Assembly (NCBI RefSeq): GCF_030269925.1
Contig: NC_085120.1
Location: 10,691,501 to 10,755,500, forward strand
Reading direction: 5' to 3'
DNA from: Bombyx mori
Lineage: Eukaryota > Arthropoda > Insecta > Lepidoptera > Bombycidae
DNA length: 64,000 bases
Positions 22,343 to 33,568 of this stretch are shown here, piece after piece. The notes under the pieces are model-generated. The model saw only the letters and a list, made by a program, of their open reading frames with translations. It was not told where the DNA came from and ran no database searches. A program made the position numbers and the translations under genes. The first letter of the stretch is position 1; the number at the start of each line of letters is the position of its first letter.

Positions 22343-23904
22343 TACTTATTATTGCACGTTGGACATACAAATTCTTTATTATAGACATTTTCATAGTCTT
22401 CACCTGCAAATATAGTACATTTTAAATGATACCACGCAGGACAATTGTCACAACCAATATTTTTTAAGTCGTTTATATCTGTGTCATTAGTCAATTCCTC
22501 TTCACACGAATCGCATCTTATTCTGTTTTTTTTTTTTTTTTTTTTTTTATTGCTTAGATGAGTGGACGAGCTCACAGCCCACCTGGTGTTAAGTGGTTAC
22601 TGAAGCCCATAGACATCTACAACGTAAATGCGCCACCCACCTTGAGATATAAGTTCTAAGGTCTCAATTATAGTTACAACGGCTGCCGCACCCTTCAAAC
22701 CGAAACGCATTACTGCTTCACGGCAGAAATAGGCAGGGTGGTGGTACCTACCCGTGCGGACTCACAAGAGGTCCTACCACCAGTAATTACGCAAATTATA
22801 ATTTTGCGGGTTTTATTTTTATTACACGATGTTATGTTATTCCTTCACCGTGGAAATCAATCGTGAACATTTGTTGAGTACGTATTTCATTAGAAAAATT
22901 GGTACTTGCCAGCGGGATTCGAACACCGGTGCATCGCTCAACACGAATGCACCGGACGTCTTATCCTTTAGGCCACGACGACTTCAGTCTTCACTTGTTT
23001 ACTGTGCATGTCGTACTTTTCTTCTTACTTATACTTTTTTGGACATCAAAAACTTTGGAGCTTTCCTTTTTTGTAATTCTTCTTCCTTCTTTTGTCTTTC
23101 TTCTTCAGTCTTTTTTTAGCTTTCATTCTTTTCTGCTTTTTAATCAATATTTCGTTCTTTTTCTGTTCATGAACATGCTTCGACGCAGTTTATATCTTCT
23201 TGCGTATTAAATTCAGATGCTCCTGTTTCCTGGACTTCATGATTTTGTTGCAAGACTTCAAAGTCTGTTATGAATTCGAAGTCATTTAAGGGTACTTCAC
23301 TTTCGGTTAAATTAATGAAATTATTGTCCAATGTGCAATCCCCTATAATTGGCAAACTAACATGAAGAATTTCAACTGATTCTGACGCTATTTTTAGAAT
23401 CAATAGAACTTGAGGTATCGATTTGGACGGCCTGGCTAATTGAATTTACTGTAGAATTTAGGCTTTCAGTACCGACCATATCCTTTGCTCTATTTAAAAC
23501 ATCGATAGCGATTTTGATTCTCTTAACTCCGGATTTCGTTTAAGAAATGAGTTCCATTTCTTCCCTGGCCTATTATTTACAAATGGGTTAGGTCTGTTTT
23601 CTTGGGAAATAATATTATGGACGGTATAAAGGATCATCACATTTAAAGGGAAGCCACATTCTGCCAAAGCAATGCACCAGTCTTTCAAGGCAGTTTCTTC
23701 GTCTTTGGTAAGTACTAAGTCTGGTCCCATTTTACGAGGTGCTTCTGGGACTCTTAAATGCAGGCGATCTTGTAGAGTCCCTCGTGGTACGCTGAAAACT
23801 CGACTAGCTTCTCTAATCTTCATCCCATTTCTGATCGCGGCCATAGCCTATGACAACTGCTCTTCTTTGTACTGGTGGATTGGTCGTTTCGACATTATGA
23901 AACT
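22343..23904 (-). pseudogene. pogo-type transposase remnant with C-terminal PHD finger
   Basis: The N-terminus reads MSKRPIHQYKEEQL, a stop, then AMAAIRNGMKIREASRVFSV PRGTLQDR, a psq/CENP-B-type helix-turn-helix. A region with NRPGKKWNSFLKRNPELR follows and corresponds to the second DNA-binding domain. Frame then breaks near 23,494 with no trace of a DDE core. The coding sense resumes as an acidic stretch (23,403-23,167), a Lys-rich stretch and, beyond the inserted Bm1, a PHD finger: CDSCEEEL, IGCDNCPAWYHLKC and FVCPTC. PHD-tailed pogo transposases are known in insects. Confidence 0.8.
22528..22985 (-). mobile_element. Bm1 SINE, full length, inside the pogo element
   Basis: Poly(T) at 22,528 through the tRNA-like head ending GGCCACGACGACTT. 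It separates the Lys-rich and PHD parts of the pogo gene. Confidence 0.95.
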
Positions 23905-24659
23905 CTAGAATATAAGATTTTAACTTGATCCTTATAAAAATGCATTAAAGTTCAATATTACACAATAGAACTAACGGCCGACTATAGGAGTTAATAGTCC
24001 ATTAATCAGCCCTCAGCATATATTTTACTTTTATACACGGCTGACTACTGGTAAAATAATATTTTGGTCATCTAAGAGTTATATTCAATCCAAAGCAAAT
24101 AACAAGGACTATTCTCTGTGTTAATTTCGACGAATTCTAAGAAACTCGTAAAAAACCAGTAGTCAGCCCCTTGCTGCTGACTTCTGGATCAACCTTAACA
24201 AATCGTAACCCAGAAGTCGGCCCCCTAAATTGAAACGAAATAAACATATAAAATGCCTCTAATGCTTAATGTTATCGCAGAAAAAACATTATACAACAAC
24301 ATAACATAAAAATCTACCAGCAATTACAACAAATTCATAGAAAAACTTACCAAATCCTCGAACACGTTTCCTTACGAAAAAAATAGCAAAAGTGACACAT
24401 CCTGTCCTTTCGTTGGCGGCAGTGGAAATGAACGAGTACAGAGGATCAACCTGTCACGCTATCGGTTCTTAGATGTGCACAGTAATCAACAAGAGAACAT
24501 AGATTTGATTAAACGTTATTTCAATGGTGTAAGTCCATTTCAACACTATTTATACCAAAATAAAACCTATAAAGGCTGAGTACTGGTGCGGGGCTGACTT
24601 CTGGGGGTTTTACCCTACCTAACCAAACGGATTCACGAGGCGCCCTAGTCAACCGTCTA

Positions 24660-25160
24660 TTTAGTGATGAAATATTCGTTAAACATTAATCTAAATTTTT
24701 ACTTTTTTATCTATAATTTAAAAAATCCCTGTTATTTTTAATTTACCTAAATTATTAAAGTTAATTTAACAGGACGACCACAAAACTACATTGTGTCGTC
24801 TAAAAATAAACCTACATTCGCAGCAGTCATATTCAAGGTACCTACCACATTTACGAATAAATCATAATACCTATATGTACGTACATAATAATAGTGTCAC
24901 ATGTATAGTGCAGAATACAATGCATTCATAACATAAAGGTTAACTTTGTTCAAGTCTCGCCCGAGACCGATAACATTCGACCTACACTATAACACTACGA
25001 ATTTAAAATGATTATTCAATTGACGGCACAACGTAGACCAGACAGTTGTTGTTTTTGACTGGATAGGATATGTCTACCGAACCTTCAGAGCCTCCGACAA
25101 AGTGAATGCACAATAACGATCACAGCCGAAAACGACCGAACGCATTCGGGATTCCGAGGT
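24660..25160. other. Upstream region of the PH-like gene
   Basis: AT-rich until about 25,000, then mixed composition toward the promoter. No repeat was recognised. Confidence 0.5.
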
Positions 25161-25197
25161 TATAAATACAGCCCGCTCGGGAAATGAGACTTCAGTT
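25161..25197 (+). promoter_or_regulatory. TATA plus TCAGTT initiator core promoter
   Basis: TATAAATA at 25,161-25,168 and the arthropod-type initiator TCAGTT at 25,192-25,197 are 33 bp apart from first T to the initiator A, the canonical spacing. Transcription would start near 25,194, leaving a 5' UTR of about 120 nt before the ATG at 25,317. Confidence 0.75.
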
Positions 25198-25316
25198 GGC
25201 TTCAGTAACTTGCCAAGTGTTAAACTTGACGTATTCCGTTGAATGCACTTCGCAAATAATAACAGCGTTATTATTGTTGTGTCAATAGAACTGTCGATTG
25301 TTAAGAATACAGTAAA

Positions 25317-25739
25317 ATGCCGGCGGATTTAATGACCGGAACGTGTCGCAGCGAGAACTTTGGACAGAGGTTCACGAAAAAATACCTCGACAGCGAAGTG
25401 AAGTCTGGCTTTTTGGTCCTACTGGGGCCCGGCGGGATGCGGCAGGACGTCAGAGTGATTGTGTACAGAACCTCCCTTGAACATTTCGCTGTGATCTATC
25501 CAAGAAAGAGACTGTCGAAGCCGATCGGCGTTGTAAACTTGAGGAATACGTACGTTGATCAAGTGGAGACTAGTAGCGGATTTGTTATCAGACAGAAGGG
25601 CTACGACAATACGATCTCAGCAAAGTTCATATGTTCAAAGCGCGACGTGGACTCCTGGGTAGCTGCGTTCACCTCCAGAGGCTCTCCACAGTGTCTACAC
25701 GCGAGCTTACCGGTCCTCGTAGAGGCAGAGGAGAGCTAA
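25317..25739 (+). CDS. Small PH-like domain protein, single exon
   Basis: This is a 140-residue intronless frame starting MPADLMTGTCRSENFG. A run of alternating hydrophobic segments (SGFLVLLG, VRVIVYRTS, FAVIYPRKR, IGVVNLRNTYVDQVE, GFVIRQKG, SAKFICSK) precedes a C-terminal helix with the conserved tryptophan, DVDSWVAAF. That is the pattern of a PH-type fold, which usually binds phosphoinositides or proteins. There is no signal peptide or membrane segment. A well-placed TATA and initiator support real transcription. I cannot name the family; it may be a lepidopteran orphan. Function is unknown. Confidence 0.75.
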   Translation: MPADLMTGTCRSENFGQRFTKKYLDSEVKSGFLVLLGPGGMRQDVRVIVYRTSLEHFAVIYPRKRLSKPIGVVNLRNTYVDQVETSSGFVIRQKGYDNTISAKFICSKRDVDSWVAAFTSRGSPQCLHASLPVLVEAEES

Positions 25740-26384
25740 GCCCCGACAATCACACCGATAACAAATCGGGGTGGCTCTAATGTCGTACGAACATCTCGAG
25801 ACACACGCTGTATCGAGGCTATGTTTGTTTTGCAATGGGAATCGAAAAAGTGAAAGTTCGGGTTTTTTGCAAGCGTACGAAAGTGCCTGTAATTACATAC
25901 GTATCTACCAACGTCGAAGCTTTACAAGCGACCGTCTCCGAGCCGTGACTCATTGCGAATTAGGTTATACCAATTTTGTAATTGTATAATTTCATTGTAT
26001 AGCTTTGCATGTAAATGTTAAGGTGTGTATGTACACGATTAGATCAGTAGATGTTATTGTCTCACAGTCTAAGTACCACGAGGGCGCTGACCTCGGGGTT
26101 TTTATGCGCGATCTATCGCCATACTGGTGGATTATGTGTTTCGTCTCATGCTGAATACACGTTGAACAAAATTCGCGAAGGCGATGCGGCTAAATAATCA
26201 CCGTGACGAATTCAAAATTCGTTATGTTCTTTCAAATTATCGTGAATGTAAAAGGCTGAGGGGATGAGCTTAATAATAATTATGTACTTGTTATTCAAAA
26301 TGTAACCTTTGTGCACCTATATTAAAAAATCAATTGTTAGAAGACTTAATAAATTATAAATATGTTAAAAAAAATTTTTGTTGC
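25740..26384 (+). other. 3' flank of the PH-like gene
   Basis: No second gene is convincing. AATAAA at 26,348-26,353 is a candidate poly(A) signal, which would give a ~610-nt 3' UTR. Confidence 0.45.
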
Positions 26385-26490
26385 CCGCCTTTGGCACACG
26401 AGCATACGGCTCACCTGATGGTAGGTGGTTACCGTCGCTCATCGACGTCAAGAATGCCAGGGACAGAGCCAAACCGCTGCCTGCTATTTA
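26385..26490 (-). mobile_element. Second SINE family (SINE-B), antisense
   Basis: Contains ACGAGCATACGGCTCACCTG ... GGTGGTTACCGTCGCTCATC ... AATGCCAGGGACAGAGCCAA, shared with copies at 32,559, 47,757, 48,894, 49,083 and 56,240. Confidence 0.8.
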
Positions 26491-27084
26491 ACACTCTCAG
26501 CAAGCCTCATTTTATCAATAATGGATCCATAATGTAATAATGTAGATTCATTTCGTAAAAAGTGATATCTACATCGTTCTGAAGGTCGCAATTTTAGTAA
26601 ACCGTATCTAATTGTAATTTCAACAGCTCGTGCGGAATGCAAATGTTTTATTCTGATTAAAAATTAACTAATTAACTAAAAAATTAACTAACGCATACTT
26701 AACATTATTTCATGCAAATTCTTGAAGACGACTTTGGATATATCTGAACAATAAATATAACTTCTATTATTAACTGTATCATGAGTCGTTATTTAAAATT
26801 ATTTGTACCGTTGTTTTGAATAATTCAATGCGAGTTTATGAAATCAATAAAAAAGTACAATCTAGCATGAATTATTATAAATATGTAAAGGTTATTATTA
26901 AAAGTATAAATAAATTAAACCATAAAAGAATATTTTATTTGTGAATTGACATGGATTGGTCATCTAGGACATCGGTCACTGACCACTTCGAAACCATCAG
27001 CATCCTTTAAATTGTGGAATCGAAAATGTGATCCAAGTGAGTGAGAAAAAGAAAGAGAGAGTGAGATAGAGAAAATATAGGTAC
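26491..27084. other. AT-rich spacer
   Basis: No supported feature apart from a short GAGA-rich tract at 27,035-27,075. Confidence 0.55.
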
Positions 27085-27270
27085 TTTATTGCACAACAAA
27101 ACTCAAATAACATTCAAAAATAGTCAAAAGGCATGTTTGTACCATAGGCGGCCTTATCGCTAAAAGCGATCTCATCCAGACTACCGTTTTATCAACAGAA
27201 ATTACAACAGTACAACAGAGTACTATTATTAAGACTATTTGGAGTGGTCTAGGCCAAACCATTACGCACA
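27085..27270 (-). mobile_element. LINE 3'-end fragment
   Basis: TTTATTGCACAACAAAACTC ... GGCGGCCTTATCGCTAAAAG is a 3' tail commonly seen on lepidopteran non-LTR retrotransposons. The family is not assigned. Confidence 0.5.
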
Positions 27271-27307
27271 TTAATAAAGAAAATACATAAATATATATGT
27301 AGGTAAA

Positions 27308-27536
27308 ATTTTTTTTTTTTATTGCTTAGATGTGTGGACGAGCTCACAGCCCTGGTGTTAAGTGGTTTCTGGAGCCCATAGACATCTACAACGTAAATGC
27401 GCCACACACCTTGAGATATAAGTTCTAAGGTCTCAGTATAGTTACAACGGCTGCCCCACCCTTCAAACCGAAACGCATTCACGGCAGAAATAGGCGGGGC
27501 AGTGGTACCTACCCACGCGGACTCACAAGAGGTCCT
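27308..27536 (-). mobile_element. Bm1 SINE, head missing
   Basis: Poly(T)/ATTGCTTAGATG to CTCACAAGAGGTCC, where it stops abruptly at the poly(T) of the adjoining LINE. Confidence 0.92.
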
Positions 27537-28480
27537 TTTTTTTTTTTTTTAACGCTAGGGAATCCATTTACGGATACCCGGTCGAGAGGGGTAATAGACC
27601 GGGTTATGTCGGACTCCGGCGCCTCCAGAGAAGAAGAGGGAGAAGAGGAAGACCAAAGTCCTCCTCTTCTTCCAATTCCTACCGGGAGACTACGCCTTGA
27701 GAAAGGCGCGCGAGGCGCTGCGCGGCGTCTACCACGCAGGACCCGCCCCGCAAAACCGACTACCGACTAAACCCCATCGAGCTCCACCACTCCGACTCCA
27801 CGAAACCTACGGTACCGCACAATGCGCGCCGCAGGCTCGCCGTCGCCGGTACCCATCCTGACAATAGGACGGGATCCAATCCCCGGGAAGATCCCGCAGG
27901 ACGTCGTCTCAGGAGACACCGTGAGTGGCGCATAGGAGCCACCTTGCGCCGCCTCACCACGGAACCGACAGCAGAGCACCGGGCGCCCCCGCACCCAGTA
28001 CCCAACAGTCCCTACGGGAGATTAACGGGAGCATCGTGCCCGCGTCGCCCACCCCGCCTTCTTCGCTCAGGAGCCGAAGAGGGATTCCACTCCCTTTCGC
28101 GCTCCTCAGCCTCGCGGAACGCCATGACCAGGTCGCAAAATCTGGCCATGGCCTCCCACGAACTCTCGTCCTCTAGCATGCGGGCAATGACAGCCCGCAA
28201 GGAGAGGTCCCTCCCCAGCACCGCGATGAGATCTCGCCGCGGGTGCTCCCAACGCGGGCACGCTTCGAGTGCGTGCTGAGCGTCATCATCCGGATGCCCG
28301 CACTGGTGACAGCCCGGATGTGGCTCTCTCCTGCAAACCCTCCACAGGTACCTCCCGAAGCAGCCATGCCCCGAGAGGACCTGCGTAAGGCGGAAGGAGA
28401 GCACGCCGTGTCGCCGATCTGACCATGTCTCCAGCACGGGCACCAGGGCCTCGAGAGTGCGCCGGCGGGTGGCTGAGGTT
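27537..28480 (-). mobile_element. R1-clade LINE, 5'-truncated
   Basis: The poly(T) at 27,537-27,550 is the antisense poly(A), followed by a GC-rich 3' UTR to about 28,011 and the C-terminal coding end to 28,480. It is inserted against the truncated end of a Bm1 copy. Confidence 0.8.
28012..28443 (-). pseudogene. R1-clade LINE ORF2 C-terminal fragment
   Basis: The frame reads LSFRLTQVLSGHGCFGRYLW and PGCHQCGHPDDDAQHALEAC, a C-x2-C-x8-H-x4-C zinc-knuckle-like motif at the C-terminus of R1/TRAS-type ORF2 proteins. It continues through an Arg/Glu-rich end (FREAEEREREWN) to a stop. The reverse transcriptase and endonuclease are missing, as expected of a 5'-truncated insertion. Whether it is R1, TRAS or SART cannot be decided from this part. 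Confidence 0.78.
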
Positions 28481-28699
28481 TGATGAAGTAAAATATGTAT
28501 ATTTCAAAGTATTTTTAAGTGCGGTCTTGAAAAATTAGATACCATAATAATATTTCGCTACCACCGCAAACTCGTACCTACATAATATTTTAGCGGCAAT
28601 AAAATTAAGCAATTGTTTTTTTCACCCACTTTTTCTGACACTGCAATCATTCGAGATATACTTAACATTGAACTTTTTTAACAATTTAAATTATACATT

Positions 28700-30090
28700 T
28701 ATATATTAATACGCGAAACAGAAACATTGTACCCCTTTTTACGAAAATTTCGCGGAAGGAGGAATATGGGATTTCTCACACTTATAGAGAATATAGAGAA
28801 GGAGTGCAGAATGAATTTTTTTTTAAATTATGCATTAAAAAAAAAAACATACACACTACCATGAATTTGACACAACACGTACGTGCGTTGTGTACACTCT
28901 GCGTTTATTGTCAAACTTTTATTATTGTAGAGAATAGATTAATATTATTTGTCTATAGTGTAGCCTTGGCGATAACTGTGATTATAGAAGTATTGACAAT
29001 AAAACCATGATAATGTCCAAACTTATAATTTCAATTAATGATAGTCGAATTTCGACTACTGCGGGACCACTAGTAGGTACATATAACAATAGGATCTGAC
29101 ATTTCCCGCAGTTATTTTTCCATAGCATTCGTTAACTCTAATTTTGGATAAATATTTCTGATTCTTAATAAGTTCTTGTTAGATTTGACTCGACTCGACT
29201 TCTAAATCGACTCAGAATCGTAAAAAAGGATCAAATTCTTTTTTCAAAAGTTGCGTGATGTATAATGTTGAATGTTGAATGTTGTTGAGTTGAATTCAAA
29301 GCAAGCATCTACAATATTCCCTATTATCGTATTACTAAAGCGAGAAAAAATGTATTTAATAAATATTTAGTAACGTACTTGTCTCTTTCTTCCATTTTTA
29401 CATTGTTTACCAGAGTCATTCATCAATAATATCATTGCCATAGACTATTTTGTAAATGTTATTACCGTGAAAGCATAGGTAGGATGTACTGTGGACTGCC
29501 TTGGCAATTATTAAAAGACGCCATAATAATACCCAGCCCTAACAATCAGCGTAGTCCAATTCACATCAGTTTCAAAATATAATAAGAATTACGTAAAGAG
29601 ATTGAAATAGTATTCATTTCATTATAAGTTTTCGATAGTTTTTATATTTACGCCTGTGAGTTTCGATCCTTTTTATCTTTAAATTAATACGTGAAGCAAA
29701 AATTTTGTATCCCTTTTTACGAAAACTGCGCGGATGGAGGAATATGAAATTTCCCAAACTTATAGAGAATATAGACAAGGAGTGCAGAATGTAAATATTT
29801 TTTTTAAATGATGCATTAAAAATACATTAAATCAATAAACAAACATTACTTACACCACCATGTATTTGAAACACACACGCATATAAACTGTTTTGTTTAT
29901 TGCTTAAAGCCTGTGGTCATATTGAGAATAGATTAATATTGTTTGTATTTAATTTTTTTTGTCTATAGTCTAGTCTTGGCGAAATCTGTGATTATAGAAG
30001 TTTATTAATCTTTAACAACAGAACCATAATAATGTTCAAACTTATAATTTCAATTAACTACAGTTGAATTTCGACTACTAGTTATTAATA
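28700..30090. repeat. Pair of ~380-bp direct repeats
   Basis: 28,700-29,085 and 29,680-30,090 are the same sequence. Shared blocks include GAATATAGA(G/C)AAGGAGTGCAG, TTGAGAATAGATTAATATT-like, CTGTGATTATAGAAGT and ACTTATAATTTCAATTAA. The copies differ by small indels. About 600 bp of unrelated DNA separates them. This is either a local duplication or two copies of an unnamed dispersed element. Confidence 0.85.
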
Positions 30091-30249
30091 ATAATTTAAT
30101 TACGACATTCAGAGGAATTCAGAGGAAACGGGGTAGTAAAAAAAGAGTTCTGAAAGTTTTAAATAATATCATTCTCAAGTCTCCCGGGTTAGAGCACGAA
30201 ATGATCAAACCGCACCGTAGAAGCTAATAAAAAACTTAAAACTTTTTTA

Positions 30250-30495
30250 ATGGTGGTAGGACCTCTTGTGAGTCCGCACGGGTAGGTACCACCGCCCGCC
30301 TATTTCTGTCGTGAAGCAATAATGCGTTTCGGTTTGAAGGGTGGGGCAGCCGTTGTAACTATACTGAGATCTTAGAACTTATATCTCAAGGTGTGTGGCG
30401 CATTTACGCTGTAGATGTCTATGGGCTCCAGTAACCACTTAGCACCAGGTGGGCTGTGAGATCGACCACACATCTAAGTAATAAAAAAAAAAAAA
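30250..30495 (+). mobile_element. Bm1 SINE, 5'-truncated
   Basis: Runs from TGGTGGTAGGACCTCTTGTG to CTAAGTAATAAAAAAAA. Confidence 0.93.
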
Positions 30496-31140
30496 TGTTT
30501 ATTAAAACATTTTACACCCACATATTTTGTTTTTATTTTACTCGTAAAATATGGGTGTGTGAAAAGGGAAAAAAGGACCTTAAAAACTGAAAAAGAATAG
30601 CTTCGCTTTGTTTTTAAAATTAACATTAAAAAACACGGATATGAAAGCGTTTAATATCTTATGATATAAAATCGTATGATATAATAATATCTGCTATAGT
30701 TTATTTATTTAAGGAGCAAAACTTGACTATACGGAACCCGGGTTTCCTTTTAAGACGTCCAAACTCTAATCATTTCTTACAAAAAAATTTACGAAGAATA
30801 AAGCAGCGCAAGCTATTAAAAAAACGTCCATCAAATGTTAAACTTTATAATGAACTCACAGCTTGTTGTTTCGTTGGCAAATTCAAATTCACAGTTTGTT
30901 TTGTTGGCGACTGCAGACGGAAAGACGTCTCAAAGACGTATTTTTTGTCGTGCACAATATAAATGCAAATTCTGTAACCGTTTCATTTGTGTTTAACATA
31001 AAATGATGTAATGTATTACACTAAATTAAATAAGATCCTTATTTAATACAGATTCTTATTTTTTAAAATGTTTTTTTAATAAATAAAAATCTAGTTTTAA
31101 AACTTTCTTCTGACTTTGATTGTGTCATTCCCACCGTCTT
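30496..31140. other. AT-rich spacer
   Basis: One short basic frame (30,723-30,962) shows no domain. Nothing else seen. Confidence 0.5.
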
Positions 31141-31164
31141 CGATTTGTGGCTAATACCTTCTTC

Positions 31165-31365
31165 TTCTTCTTATCAGCCCATGGACGTCCACTGCTGGAC
31201 ATAGGCCTCTCCCAAGCCTCGCCAAAAAGACCGGTCCTGCGCTGTCTGCATCCAGCGGATTCCCGCGAACCTCAATAGATCGTCGGCCCATCTTGTGGGA
31301 GGCCTACCCACGCTACGTCTTCCAGTACGCGGTCGCCACTCAAGAACTTTCTGGCCCCAATTCAT
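31165..31365 (-). mobile_element. LINE reverse transcriptase C-terminal fragment
   Basis: The frame reads WRPRTGRRSVGRPPTRWADD then RGLGEAYVQQWTSMG and a stop. It is homologous in layout to the fragment at 15,836-15,981 but on the other strand and from another copy. Confidence 0.8.
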
Positions 31366-31646
31366 GTTAATGTTCGATTTTAATCACGAACTAAGATTAA
31401 GTTCAAAAACTTATCAAACTTGAATAATTCACTGATTCTGAGACGGAAGAGATACGAGTCGAGACGAGGCCACCTAGTATTGATGCCGTGGCCAAAACCC
31501 ATAGATATAAGGTCGAGGTTTCAATGTTTTCTCTGATTTACTCTGCAAACAGGAACACAAGAATTCTTCAAGGTAGAAAGAGGAAAGCTTTTAATAAACT
31601 AAAATAGATAAATCTCAGGGCAGTGGAATCTATCTCCGGTGCACTG

Positions 31647-32068
31647 AAGTCGTCGTGACCTAAAGGATAAGACGTCCGGTGCATTCGTATCTAGCGATGC
31701 AACGGTGTTCGAATCCCGCAAGCGGGTACCAATTTTTCTAATGAAGTACGTACTCAACAAATGTTGACTTCCACGGTGAAGGAATAACATCTTGTAATAA
31801 AAATCAAAAACCCGCAGAATTATATTTGCGTAATTACTGGTGGTGGGACCTCTTGTGAGTCCGCGCGGGTACCACCACCCCGCCTATTTCTGCCGTGAAG
31901 CAGTAATGCGTTTCTGTTTGAAAGGGGGGGCAGCCGTAACTATGAGACCTTAGAACTCATATCTCAAGGTGGGTGGCGGCATTTACGTTGTAGATGTCTA
32001 TGGGCTCAAGTAACCACTTAAAGCCAGGTGGCCTGTGACCTCGTCCACCCATCTATTCAACAAAAAAA
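31647..32068 (+). mobile_element. Bm1 SINE, full length
   Basis: Begins GTCGTCGTGACCTAAAGGAT (A-box region), has TGTTCGAATCCCGCAAGC (B-box) and ends CATCTATTCAACAAAAAAAA. Confidence 0.95.
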
Positions 32069-32558
32069 AAATAAAAAAATCTACACATGCGGTTTTGTAA
32101 ACAAGCCTCGCCGCCAACAAGAACTGTATGTTGTGTTTGTCGTGTACATTTTAAACGTCAAGTCTGCCTTTCTAGACTGATGTTATTGTCACGACCTTGG
32201 CTTTATATTTAATGCGTTTTAACTTACCTAAATGAGCGTCGTGTTGTCTCCTTTATTATTATATGACACAAAAGAATTTTCATACAAAGCCCGTTTCAAT
32301 ACGGAGATCTGATATTGTGTGTGAAATTTAATTCATAATTACCTATGTTTTAAAGGTTATTTAAAATTACCTATAAAATATCGTTTAATTAAAAAACATT
32401 CTTAAATAAACATTCAATAAAATATTATTCTTATTTACCAAGAATGCAATTTGCTTAATACAAGCTTCCTGAGAACTAAACACAATAAATCGAACGTCAT
32501 TCGACTATGATTTCTGGGACTCCCGCCACTATGATGGTAACGGTTTACGATATTTAAC
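32069..32558. other. AT-rich spacer
   Basis: No supported feature. Confidence 0.55.
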
Positions 32559-32669
32559 GGTAGGCAGCGGTTTGGCTCTGCCCCTGATATTGCTGAAGTC
32601 CATGGGCAACGGTAACCACTCACCATCAGGTGGGCCGTATGCTCGTCTGCCTACAAGGACAGTAAAAAA
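32559..32669 (+). mobile_element. SINE-B copy
   Basis: GGTAGGCAGCGGTTTGGCTC ... GTAACCACTCACCATCAGGT ... CTACAAGGACAGTAAAAAA. The poly(A) end defines the sense strand. Confidence 0.82.
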
Positions 32670-33159
32670 CATAATTTTATATTATACGATATTGTGATAT
32701 CTGTAATAATATTAAGCTGTATAAAATATAAAGATCAGATCTGTTTTAAGTATAACATAAAAGTTTTAACTTAAAATCGTACGTCGTAAAATATTTAAGT
32801 GAATACTTTCCGAAAGACCAGCGTAGCTCTGATTGTGAATCGTTTATAACGATAGAAACCGGAGTGAATCCTTTTATTGCGTCACATAAAGAAAATCCGA
32901 TTGGCAAAGTACACATAAACCGTGCGTAGCCGTCGTCTATGGCTTCATTCCGTTCGAAGTGCCGTAATAAAGTAACCTATGTAATACGCCAAGGATATCG
33001 GGGCATCGAACCCGTTTTTAGAGTTGTTATTAATTTGTTTTTCCCATTGAATTTAAACGAATAGCTAGGTACTCTTAATAGTTTTTCGCAAAGTCGTAAT
33101 TCACTGAAACGTTGATTTAGTTTCTTTATGTGAAACCTATTGTGTATTTCGTCTAAAAA

Positions 33160-33370
33160 AAACTGCCTTTTTGGCGATAGGACGTATTATTGTAAGGAGA
33201 AGTAGGGTATGAGCCCCAATCCGGTAGTAGATGTATTCCCGAAACAGCTGTCCCTTGAGCCTTGAGTTTCGGAGGCGGTCGAGCTGCTGATCGGACCCCC
33301 TGGCGGAGCCTATGCCCGCCCACCTGTCCTGGCGAAACTGGAAAGGCCTTCGGGCCACCAGTAATCCTTC
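33160..33370 (-). repeat. Repeat with GGCCTTTCCAGTTT motif
   Basis: Antisense to the copy at 58,085-58,215. Both carry ACTGGTGGCCCG(A/G)AGGCC and CCAGGACAGGTGGGCGGG, possibly a LINE 3' region. Confidence 0.6.
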
Positions 33371-33389
33371 CTTCATAAAAAAGAGAAAG

Positions 33390-33568
33390 CTATGAGCCGC
33401 AAAGCAGAAATGGGTTCTATTGTAAAGGGTACGGTAGCCGATATAAAACAAAATTGAAACTTTGATCTCATGTGGGTGGATGGGTGATGCTATTAACGTT
33501 TTAAAGTACCTACATAGGTTAACTAAGCACTAAAAGAGCTGTGAGTTCGTCCACCCATCTAAGCAAAT
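33390..33568 (+). mobile_element. Bm1-like SINE, old and degenerate
   Basis: Ends CTGTGAGTTCGTCCACCCAT CTAAGCAA. The upstream body is recognisable only in patches. Confidence 0.55.

Larger units (their letters stand above)
22082..24615 (-). mobile_element. pogo-type element, internally deleted
   Basis: The ends GGGTAAAACACCCAGTAGTC and, read inward from the right, GGGTAAAACCCCCAGAAGTC form inverted repeats with few mismatches. TA flanks both ends (22,080-22,081 and 24,616-24,617). Near both ends AGTCAGCC-like motifs recur: 22,098, 22,289, 22,310, 22,332, and 24,039, 24,161 and 24,592 in either orientation. The transposase has lost its catalytic core, and a Bm1 SINE sits inside. Confidence 0.88.

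Noticed and set aside
25771..25989. 72-residue frame downstream of the PH-like gene
   Set aside because: Lies in the presumed 3' UTR; no domain or promoter.
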